Translations under genes and position numbers: made by a program
The notes under the pieces: model-generated
What the model was told of the DNA's origin: nothing
Databases searched by the model: none
What the model saw: only the letters and a program-made list of their open reading frames with translations
Assembly (NCBI GenBank): GCA_034666665.1
Contig: JAXDLK010000076.1
Coordinates: 1 to 5,393, forward strand
DNA: 5,393 nt
Source: JAXDLK01 sp034666665
GTDB taxonomy: Bacteria > Desulfobacterota > Binatia > JACPRU01
Direction of reading: 5' to 3'
In this document: one piece after another, positions 1 to 5,001 of the stretch
Layout of the letters: each line of letters starts with the position of its first letter
Numbering within the stretch: the stretch's first letter is position 1

Positions 1-660
1 CGCCTCGTCGGCGGTACCGCGCCGGCCGAGCTTGCCGACCGCATCCTGAATCCGGCGGTCGCGCGCGAGCGAGGCGACTTGCTCGGCGTGCTGCTTTCTC
101 TCCGCCCGTTCGGCTTCGGCGCGCGCCCTCGCTTCGGCGGCAGCCCTCGCGTCTGCGGCGGCCTTCGCGGCTGCGGCCTTGGCGTCTGCGGCGGCCTTCG
201 CAGCCGCGGCCTTGGCGTCGATGGCCGCCTTCACCGCCAGAGCCTTCGCCTCCGCCTCCTTCGCAGCGGCGATCTTCTTCGCCTCGGCCGCCTTCTCGGC
301 CTTCGGCGGCGCGGGGATCGTCACCGCCTTTTCCTCCGGCGGCCGGGCCGGCTCCTGCTTCGGGGGCGGCTTCTTCTCCGCTGGCGGCTTCGACTCGTCT
401 CGCGCGCCGTCCCTCGCGGCCGCCGGAGCACGATCCGGCCGTATCGGTCCTTGCGGCAAGCGGCCGCCGAGCGCATTCGGGTCGACGATCTTCACCGTGT
501 ACGCGACCACCGCCGGCGGCGTCCCCGAGAAGATCTCCCGCGGCAGAAACGCCAGCACGGCGAACGCCGCCACGTGGACCGCCGTGGACGCCACGACCAT
601 CCAGGTGAGCTCCGGCTCCGGTCCGCTGTCCGAGAGCCAGCCCCGAGCTCCCGGAGTCAT
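1..660 (-). CDS. tolA: TolA-like envelope energy-transducing protein, 3' end cut by the window
   Basis: This is probably TolA, the inner-membrane-anchored, periplasm-spanning arm that links the TolQR proton motor to TolB/Pal at the outer membrane. The frame is open from an ATG at 660 to the window edge and gives 220 residues with no stop. A short cytoplasmic N-terminus is followed by one membrane segment at about residues 19-39. That segment contains S25-x-x-x-H29, matching the Ser/His signature through which TolA and TonB contact TolQ or ExbB. Residues 88-120 are Pro/Lys/Glu rich, and residues 120-200 form a Lys/Ala/Glu-rich predicted long helix like TolA domain II, including 11-residue repeats. 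The C-terminal domain lies outside the window, so a TonB-type C-terminus cannot be excluded. The start overlaps the tolR stop in an ATGA. The low-complexity helix makes homology calls weak; position after tolQ and tolR is the strongest evidence. Confidence 0.85.
   Translation of the reverse strand, partial: MTPGARGWLSDSGPEPELTWMVVASTAVHVAAFAVLAFLPREIFSGTPPAVVAYTVKIVDPNALGGRLPQGPIRPDRAPAAARDGARDESKPPAEKKPPPKQEPARPPEEKAVTIPAPPKAEKAAEAKKIAAAKEAEAKALAVKAAIDAKAAAAKAAADAKAAAAKAAADARAAAEARARAEAERAERKQHAEQVASLARDRRIQDAVGKLGRRGTADEA
121..285 (-). repeat. 11-residue (33-bp) tandem repeats in the TolA helix
   Basis: TolA residues 126-180 can be read as five consecutive 11-residue units. Each starts with Asp or Glu, then Ala, then Lys or Arg. 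Two central units (residues 148-158 and 159-169) are identical in protein, DAKAAAAKAAA. Their DNA copies at 154-186 and 187-219 match at 31 of 33 bases. An 11-residue period suits a three-turn helical repeat in a long straight helix or coiled coil. The near identity of the central pair suggests a recent duplication or conversion within the gene. Confidence 0.8.
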
Positions 661-1073
661 TCTCCTTCGGTCGGCAGCTCGGTGACCATGCCGAGGTTCT
701 GAACTCCCGCCCCGCGGACCGCACCCATGACCCGGACCACTTCACCGTACGGTACCGTCCGGTCCGCGCGCAGATAGATTCCCCGGTCCGGGCGCGCGCG
801 CACGATCGCCTCGAGCTTCGCCGCAAGAGCGTCGATCGTGATCGCCTCGTCGTTCAGAAAGATCTTGCCGTCCTTGCCCACGGTGATGACGAACTGCTGA
901 TCTTCCCCTTCGAGCGCACCGGCTTTCGCCTGCGGCAGGTCCACCGAGATCCCCTGCTGGATGATCGGTGCGGTCACCATGAAGATCACCAGCAGCACCA
1001 GCATCACGTCGACCAACGGGACGACGTTGATCTGCGCGATCAGCGATCCTTGTGACCGGGTCTCGAAGGCCAT
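657..1073 (-). CDS. tolR: TolR, ExbD/TolR-family proton-channel subunit
   Basis: TolR is an inner-membrane protein that forms the proton-conducting Tol motor with TolQ and engages TolA. From the ATG at 1073 it is 138 residues, the usual family length. A short cytoplasmic N-terminus leads into one membrane helix at about residues 17-36. That helix contains PLVDVMLVLLVIFMV, in which D22 corresponds to the essential protonatable Asp (D23 in E. coli TolR). The periplasmic domain covers about residues 40-134, with GISVDLPQA after the membrane and a YLRADRTVPYGEVV segment typical of the ExbD/TolR fold. An in-frame GTG at 1079 would add two residues. Neither start has a clear Shine-Dalgarno sequence, so coupling to tolQ, whose stop is 45 bases upstream, is likely. 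ExbD is the alternative name; the tolA-like gene overlapping its stop favours TolR. Confidence 0.93.
   Translation of the reverse strand: MAFETRSQGSLIAQINVVPLVDVMLVLLVIFMVTAPIIQQGISVDLPQAKAGALEGEDQQFVITVGKDGKIFLNDEAITIDALAAKLEAIVRARPDRGIYLRADRTVPYGEVVRVMGAVRGAGVQNLGMVTELPTEGE
662..667 (-). promoter_or_regulatory. Shine-Dalgarno sequence abutting the tolA start
   Basis: On the minus strand AAGGAG lies in the last codons of tolR with only one base between it and the tolA ATG at 660. The match to the anti-SD is strong but the spacing is shorter than the usual 5-9 bases. No other start lies nearby: the next in-frame ATG (codon 21) is inside the membrane segment. The ATGA overlap with the tolR stop suggests that tolA translation depends mainly on ribosomes terminating on tolR. 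Confidence 0.5.
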
Positions 1074-1118
1074 GCGCACGCGCGCGGCCGACGCCGCTCG
1101 GCGGCTCGCCGCCCCCGC

Positions 1119-1865
1119 TCACTTAATGAAGTGTCGCTCGGCGATATTCAAGAACTCCGCCGAGAAGTTGTCCATGTCCGCGGTGAGCACGCGGATGTGG
1201 CGGGCGAAGTGATTGAAGGCGACGACGGCGGGGATGGCGGCGGCGAGACCGACGGCGGTCGCGATCAGGGCCTCCGCGATCCCCGGCGCGACCGCCTGGA
1301 TGCTGGAATTCTGCGCCGCGGTGAGCCCGCGAAACGCGTTCATCACTCCCCAGACGGTGCCGAAGAGGCCGACGAACGGCGCCGTCGATGCCGTGGTGGC
1401 GAGGAACGTGAGCGCGCGCTCGAGCCGCGTGACCTCCTGGTTCGTCGCTCGCCGCATCGCGCGCTCGACGTTCTCGATCCCGCCGAGCTCGGTGGTCTCG
1501 CTGGCTTCGCCCGCGCTGCCGGGGCGCTTCGTGCGGGTGAGACGCATGAGCTCCTGGTACCCGGCGCGGAAGACGTGCGCGACCGGGCTCTGCTTCAGGT
1601 CGACGCTCGCGGCGTTGATCGCGGCGAGGTTCTTCGCCTCCCAGAAGATCTCGAGAAAGCGTTCCGTCTGCGCGCGCGCCGAGCGCACCTGACGATACTT
1701 GTAGAGGATCACCGCCAGACTGCCGATCGAGAAGAAGACGAGCAGCAGGAGGACGCCCTGGACGATCGGGCTCGAGCCGAGGACGATGTCCAGGAGGTCG
1801 GGATGCGCCCCGGGTGGTCCGAGCGCCGACTGGGCATACAAGCCCGGCAGCGCATTTCCGATCAC
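1119..1865 (-). CDS. tolQ: TolQ, MotA/TolQ/ExbB-family proton-channel subunit
   Basis: TolQ is the multi-spanning inner-membrane subunit that forms the proton-motive-force-driven Tol motor around TolR. The protein is 248 residues from a GTG at 1865, close to the family norm. Membrane segments lie at about residues 36-55, 152-176 and 193-217, with a large cytoplasmic loop between the first two. The second contains FVGLFGTVWGVMNAF and the third APGIAEALIATAVGL. T170 and T203 sit 33 residues apart, as do T145 and T178 in E. coli TolQ, which line the proton path. The start is uncertain. GTG 1865 has AGGG five bases upstream (1871-1874). A TTG at 1901 would give 260 residues but has no Shine-Dalgarno sequence. 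A TTG at 1841 would shorten it by eight residues. ExbB is the alternative family name; the neighbouring TolA-like gene favours TolQ. It is the first gene of the leftward operon. Confidence 0.93.
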   Translation of the reverse strand: MIGNALPGLYAQSALGPPGAHPDLLDIVLGSSPIVQGVLLLLVFFSIGSLAVILYKYRQVRSARAQTERFLEIFWEAKNLAAINAASVDLKQSPVAHVFRAGYQELMRLTRTKRPGSAGEASETTELGGIENVERAMRRATNQEVTRLERALTFLATTASTAPFVGLFGTVWGVMNAFRGLTAAQNSSIQAVAPGIAEALIATAVGLAAAIPAVVAFNHFARHIRVLTADMDNFSAEFLNIAERHFIK

Positions 1866-1872
1866 GGCGGCC

Positions 1873-1901
1873 CTGATATGCGAAGGTCTGGAGGCAGTCA
1901 A
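1873..1901 (-). promoter_or_regulatory. Candidate sigma70-type promoter for tolQRA
   Basis: On the minus strand TTGACT (1901-1896, five of six consensus bases) is followed by exactly 17 bases and then TATCAG (1878-1873, four of six). The predicted transcription start is about 1865-1867, at or just before the preferred GTG start of tolQ. The -10 box overlaps the AGGG that would serve as the tolQ ribosome binding site. If this promoter is used, the message would be leaderless or begin translation at the TTG at 1841. If the AGGG is used, the transcript must start further upstream. It is a pattern match only, in very GC-rich DNA. Confidence 0.35.
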
Positions 1902-1903
1902 CG

Positions 1904-1918
1904 CGCGCCGCGGGCGCG
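1904..1918. repeat. Small GC-rich inverted repeat in the divergent intergenic region
   Basis: CGCGCC and GGCGCG form a perfect 6-bp stem around a 3-base GCG spacer, two bases beyond the -35 box of the tolQ promoter candidate. There is no following T-tract on either strand, so it is not an intrinsic terminator. In DNA of this composition such a short palindrome can arise by chance. A regulator half-site pair is possible but not shown. Confidence 0.3.
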
Positions 1919-1922
1919 GGAT

Positions 1923-1942
1923 GCCGCCGGAAGCCGCCGGAA
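1923..1942 (+). repeat. Two tandem copies of a 10-bp GCCGCCGGAA repeat
   Basis: The decamer GCCGCCGGAA occurs twice in immediate succession between the divergent tolQ and gap genes, followed by a degenerate start of a third copy (GTCGCC). It lies just upstream of the -35-like TTGACT facing gap. A 10-bp period puts both copies on the same face of the helix, as in some operators. No known regulator is recognised and chance duplication is possible. Confidence 0.4.
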
Positions 1943-1948
1943 GTCGCC

Positions 1949-1954
1949 TTGACT
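1949..1954 (+). promoter_or_regulatory. Possible -35 element for the gap operon
   Basis: TTGACT matches five of six bases of the sigma70 -35 consensus and lies 57 bases before the gap start. At 16-18 bases downstream the sequence is GGAAAC/GAAACG/AAACGG, which does not resemble a -10 box, so this is only half a promoter. The moderately A-rich stretch at 1961-1976 is the least GC-rich part of this intergenic region. The gap operon must have a promoter somewhere in 1866-2011 or read in from outside, but I cannot place it firmly. Confidence 0.2.
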
Positions 1955-1998
1955 GGCCGGAGCAAAACGTGGAAACGGAGCGCGAGTTTCAGACGGTC

Positions 1999-2006
1999 GG
2001 AGGGGG
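1999..2006 (+). promoter_or_regulatory. Strong ribosome binding site of gap
   Basis: GGAGGGGG lies five bases before the ATG at 2012. It decides the start of gap: an upstream in-frame TTG at 1949 would add 21 residues, but homologous GAPDHs begin at the equivalent of MAIRVGVNGFGRIGR. It is the best Shine-Dalgarno match among the rightward genes, consistent with high expression of the first gene. Confidence 0.75.
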
Positions 2007-2011
2007 ACCGG

Positions 2012-3022
2012 ATGGCGATCCGTGTCGGTGTCAACGGTTTCGGACGAATCGGCAGAAACGTCTTTCGCGCCTGTCTCGGAGCCGAGACGGGGCTCGAGTT
2101 CGTGGCGATCAACGACATCACGAACGCGGAGACGCTCGCCCACCTGCTGAAGTACGACTCGGTTCACGGACGGCTGTCGCAGGAAGTTCGCGCGGAGAAA
2201 GACGCGCTCCGGGTCGGCGGCGAATCCCTCCGCGTGCTCGCGGAGCGTCAGCCGGCGAAGCTTCCGTGGAAGGACCTCGGCGTCGATCTGGTGCTCGAGT
2301 GCAGCGGCCTCTTCACCGAGCGCAAAGCCGCCGCACAACACCTCGAGGCGGGCGCGCGAAAGGTGATCGTGTCGGCGCCCGCGAAGGGCGCGGACGTGAC
2401 GCTCTGTTACGGCGTGAACCACGGAGCCTACGACGCCGCCAAGCACGACGTGATCTCCAATGCCTCGTGCACCACGAACTGTCTGGCGCCGATCGCTAAG
2501 GTGCTGAACGACGAGTTCCGCATCGTGCGCGGCCTGATGACGACGGTGCACGCGTACACGAACGACCAGCGGATCCTGGACTTGCCGCACGAGGATCTCC
2601 GGCGCGCCCGTGCGGCCGCACTGTCGATGATTCCGACGAGCACCGGCGCAGCCAAGGCGATCGGTCTGGTGATTCCCGAGCTCGAAGGCAAGCTCGACGG
2701 AATGGCGGTGCGGGTTCCGGTGCCGAACGTCTCGGTCGTCGACTTGACCGCGGTGATCGAGAAGCGAGCGACCGAAAAGGAGATCAACGAGGCCATGCGC
2801 CGCGCGGCGGAAGGGCCCCTTCGCGGGGTGCTCGCGTACTCCGAAGAGCCGCTGGTGTCGATCGACCACAATCACTCGGCGTATTCCTCGATCTTCGACG
2901 CCGCGCTCACGCGCGTGATCGACGGCACGCTCATCAAGGTGCTGTCCTGGTACGACAACGAGTGGGGGTTCTCGAACCGCATGCGTGACGTCGCCTCCCT
3001 CGTCGGCAGCTCGATCCGCTGA
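2012..3022 (+). CDS. gap: Glyceraldehyde-3-phosphate dehydrogenase, phosphorylating, type I
   Basis: This cytoplasmic enzyme oxidises and phosphorylates glyceraldehyde-3-phosphate to 1,3-bisphosphoglycerate with NAD+, and works in reverse in gluconeogenesis. It is 336 residues, the normal length. The N-terminal Rossmann domain opens with GVNGFGRIGR (residues 6-15). The active-site motif ASCTTNC (151-157) supplies catalytic Cys153, and His180 in TTVHAYT is its base partner. The phosphate-binding STGAAKA segment is at 210-216. The C-terminal SWYDNEWGFSNRM (312-324) is the usual family ending. D35 after the second Rossmann strand, together with Leu-Pro in LDLPHEDLRRARAA, resembles NAD-dependent glycolytic enzymes rather than NADP-linked GapB or chloroplast forms; cofactor choice is inference. 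It is the first gene of the rightward operon, divergent from tolQ, and pgk starts 18 bases after its stop. Confidence 0.98.
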   Translation: MAIRVGVNGFGRIGRNVFRACLGAETGLEFVAINDITNAETLAHLLKYDSVHGRLSQEVRAEKDALRVGGESLRVLAERQPAKLPWKDLGVDLVLECSGLFTERKAAAQHLEAGARKVIVSAPAKGADVTLCYGVNHGAYDAAKHDVISNASCTTNCLAPIAKVLNDEFRIVRGLMTTVHAYTNDQRILDLPHEDLRRARAAALSMIPTSTGAAKAIGLVIPELEGKLDGMAVRVPVPNVSVVDLTAVIEKRATEKEINEAMRRAAEGPLRGVLAYSEEPLVSIDHNHSAYSSIFDAALTRVIDGTLIKVLSWYDNEWGFSNRMRDVASLVGSSIR

Positions 3023-3040
3023 GCCGGCGAGACCGGACCG

Positions 3041-4219
3041 ATGCCGCTCCGGACCATCGAAGAACTGCCGATGCGCGGGCGCCGTGTGTTCGTCCGCGCG
3101 GACCTGAACGTCCCGCTCGAGGACGGCGCGATCGCCGACACGCTGCGGATCGACGAAGCGTTACCGTCGATCAAGTGGGTGATCGCGAACGGCGGCCGTC
3201 CGGTGATCGCGTCCCATCTCGGGAGACCGAAGGGAGGGCGCGACCCGAAGCTCAGCCTGCGGCCGATCGCCGAGTACCTGGGCGAGGTGCTGCACGTGGA
3301 GGCGAGCTTCGCCGAGGACTGCGTCGGCGACGCCGTGCGCGAGCAGTCGCGTGCGCTCGGTCCGAAGCAGGTGCTCGTCCTCGAGAACTTGCGCTTTCAC
3401 CCCGAGGAGGAGCGAAACGACGACGCCTTCTCGCGCGAGCTCGCCTCCCTCTGCGACGTCTACGTGAACGATGCGTTCGGCGCCGCTCATCGCGCGCATG
3501 CGTCGGTCGTGGGAATGGTGCCGTACGTCGCCGACCACGGCATGGGCAATCTGATGAAGAAGGAGATCGATCACCTGACGCCGCTCCTCGGCTCGCCGGA
3601 GCGCCCGTACATCGTGATCCTCGGCGGCGCGAAGGTGTCCGACAAGCTCGGGGTGATCCGGAGCCTGCTCCAGCGGGTCGACGCACTGCTCCTCGGGGGG
3701 GCGATGGCATACACGTTCCTCGCCGCGCAGGGCGTGAACGTCGGCGACAGCCGGACCGAACCTGACCGCTTCGACACCGCGCGCGAGATCCTCGACGAAG
3801 CGAAGAAGCGCGGCGTCAACGTGGTGCTCCCCGTCGATCACGTGGCGGCTCCGGAGATCTCACCCGAAGCCATGACGCAGGTGCTCGGCCCCGACATCCC
3901 CGCCGGCTTCAAGGGCGTGGACATCGGGCCGGCCACGATCCGCCGCTTCGGTAACGAGATCGCGCACGCCAAGACGATCTTCTGGAACGGGCCCCTCGGC
4001 ATCTTCGAGATCGAGCCGTTCAGCCACGGGACCTTCGCGATCGTCGAGGAGGTGGCGCGGAGCGGCGCCTTCAGCGTGATCGGCGGCGGCGACTCGGCGG
4101 CGGCCGTGATGCGGTCCGGTATGCAGGACGACATCACCCACGTGTCGACCGGCGGCGGCGCCTCGCTCGAGTTCCTCGAGGGCATCGAGCTGCCGGCGCT
4201 CCGGGCGCTCGCATCGTGA
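3041..4219 (+). CDS. pgk: Phosphoglycerate kinase
   Basis: Phosphoglycerate kinase transfers the phosphoryl group of 1,3-bisphosphoglycerate, the product of the upstream GAPDH, to ADP, making ATP and 3-phosphoglycerate in the cytoplasm. The protein is 392 residues, typical of bacterial monomeric enzymes. The N-terminal substrate domain carries the RADLNVP signature (19-25, with D21 and N23), R36, SHLGRPKG (58-65, with H59 and R62), R118 and R151. The C-terminal nucleotide domain carries LGGAKVSDK (194-202), WNGPLGIFE (315-323), GGGDSAAA (348-355) and STGGGASLE (369-377). All expected substrate and nucleotide residues appear present. The ATG at 3041 matches the family N-terminus, with basic residues before the first strand. 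Its Shine-Dalgarno sequence is weak (GGCGAG at 3026-3031). The stop overlaps the tpiA start in a GTGA. Confidence 0.98.
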   Translation: MPLRTIEELPMRGRRVFVRADLNVPLEDGAIADTLRIDEALPSIKWVIANGGRPVIASHLGRPKGGRDPKLSLRPIAEYLGEVLHVEASFAEDCVGDAVREQSRALGPKQVLVLENLRFHPEEERNDDAFSRELASLCDVYVNDAFGAAHRAHASVVGMVPYVADHGMGNLMKKEIDHLTPLLGSPERPYIVILGGAKVSDKLGVIRSLLQRVDALLLGGAMAYTFLAAQGVNVGDSRTEPDRFDTAREILDEAKKRGVNVVLPVDHVAAPEISPEAMTQVLGPDIPAGFKGVDIGPATIRRFGNEIAHAKTIFWNGPLGIFEIEPFSHGTFAIVEEVARSGAFSVIGGGDSAAAVMRSGMQDDITHVSTGGGASLEFLEGIELPALRALAS

Positions 4220-4971
4220 GCCGCCGCCCGCTGATCGCCGGCAACTGGAAGATGCACGGCACCGCGGGCGAGACGCGTGCGCTCCTTTCCGCGCTGCTAC
4301 CGGAAATCGCCGGCGTGGATGATCGCGACGTCGCCGTCGCGCCGCCGTTCACGGCCTTGCCGGCCGCAGCCGACGAGCTTTCGGGGAGCACGGTCTGGCT
4401 GACGGCGCAGAACGTCCACTGGGAAGCGAAGGGAGCATTCACCGGCGAGATCTCGACGGCGATGCTTCTCGACGTCGGCTGCCGGGCGGCGATCGTCGGC
4501 CATTCGGAGCGCCGCCAGTACTTCGGTGAGACGGACCAGGGGGTCGGCCGCCGCGCTCGCGCGGCGCTCGTCGCCGGCCTCGTGCCCATCGTCTGCGTCG
4601 GCGAGACACTGCCGGAGCGAGAGTCCGATCGCACGCTCGAGGTCGTCGAGCGGCAGCTCCGCGCTGCGTTGCTGGAGCTCCAGGGCGCTGCTATAGCGAC
4701 GGTTTGCATCGCCTACGAGCCGGTGTGGGCGATCGGCACCGGAAAAAACGCGACGCCGACTCAGGCTCAGGAGGTGCACGCGGCGATTCGCGCCGTGATT
4801 GCACGGTCGGCCGGTGATGCGACGGCGAACGCGATGCGAATTCTTTATGGAGGAAGCGTCAAGCCCGAGACCATCGACGCGCTCATGTCGGAGCGCGACG
4901 TCGACGGCGCGCTCGTCGGCGGCGCGAGCCTCGAGGCGCGATCGTTCGCGCGCATCGTCCGCTTCGGGTGA
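4216..4971 (+). CDS. tpiA: Triosephosphate isomerase
   Basis: Triosephosphate isomerase interconverts dihydroxyacetone phosphate and glyceraldehyde-3-phosphate, supplying the substrate of GAPDH. The protein is 251 residues, the normal size of this single-domain TIM barrel. The catalytic residues are present: K12 in AGNWKMH, H96 in GHSERR and E168 in AYEPVWAIGTGK. The last also includes the mobile loop 6 that closes over the substrate. Phosphate-binding segments YGGSV (211-215) and GALVGGASL (231-239) are intact. The start is GTG at 4216, overlapping the pgk stop by four bases. No Shine-Dalgarno sequence precedes it, so translation probably depends on coupling to pgk. MSRRPLIAGNWKM matches the family N-terminus, so no other start fits. 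Confidence 0.98.
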   Translation: MSRRPLIAGNWKMHGTAGETRALLSALLPEIAGVDDRDVAVAPPFTALPAAADELSGSTVWLTAQNVHWEAKGAFTGEISTAMLLDVGCRAAIVGHSERRQYFGETDQGVGRRARAALVAGLVPIVCVGETLPERESDRTLEVVERQLRAALLELQGAAIATVCIAYEPVWAIGTGKNATPTQAQEVHAAIRAVIARSAGDATANAMRILYGGSVKPETIDALMSERDVDGALVGGASLEARSFARIVRFG

Positions 4972-4984
4972 AGCACTGAGCCGC

Positions 4985-4990
4985 GAAGGG
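4985..4990 (+). promoter_or_regulatory. Ribosome binding site of secG, leaves the start ambiguous
   Basis: GAAGGG in the 30-base gap after tpiA is the only Shine-Dalgarno-like sequence before secG. It lies 11 bases before the ATG at 5002 and 8 bases before an adjoining in-frame TTG at 4999. The spacing slightly favours TTG and the codon type favours ATG; the choice changes the protein by one residue. Confidence 0.5.
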
Positions 4991-5001
4991 ATCGCACCTT
5001 G

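Noticed and set aside
79..702. Plus-strand open frames of 207 and 168 residues over tolA, with Leu/Arg/Gly-rich and Ala/Phe-rich repeats.
   Set aside because: The repeat look is the reverse complement of the TolA Ala/Lys repeat. The minus-strand frame has a membrane segment with SxxxH, an overlap with tolR and the expected gene order.
742..1122. A 126-residue minus-strand frame whose GTG overlaps the tolQ stop as GTGA, suggesting a coupled gene.
   Set aside because: It is in another frame over tolR, and its product lacks the membrane helix and conserved Asp that the true tolR frame shows. The overlap is coincidental.
1904..1918. The GC stem considered as an intrinsic terminator between the divergent operons.
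   Set aside because: Both flanking genes are transcribed away from it, and no T-tract follows on either strand.
1131..1952. Long open frames antisense to tolQ on the plus strand (273 and 159 residues).
   Set aside because: They are rich in Arg, Gly, Ala and Glu with no recognisable motif, lie fully over a confident gene, and are expected in GC-rich DNA where third-position bias removes stops on the opposite strand.
1898..2875. A 325-residue minus-strand open frame antisense to gap, plus similar frames antisense to pgk and tpiA.
   Set aside because: Their Arg/His/Gly-rich composition has no domain signature, and the plus-strand genes are certain. They are shadows of the coding bias, not genes.
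4743..4749. A_AAA_AAC heptamer in the zero frame of tpiA, resembling a -1 frameshift site.
   Set aside because: The codons encode the conserved GTGKN hinge of TIM loop 6, so the protein explains the run. The -1 frame ends about 23 codons later with no notable product, and no stimulatory structure is evident.
4769..4776. AGGAGGTG, a perfect internal Shine-Dalgarno-like sequence inside tpiA.
   Set aside because: No start codon lies at suitable spacing downstream, and the sequence is explained by the codons for Gln-Glu-Val in tpiA.
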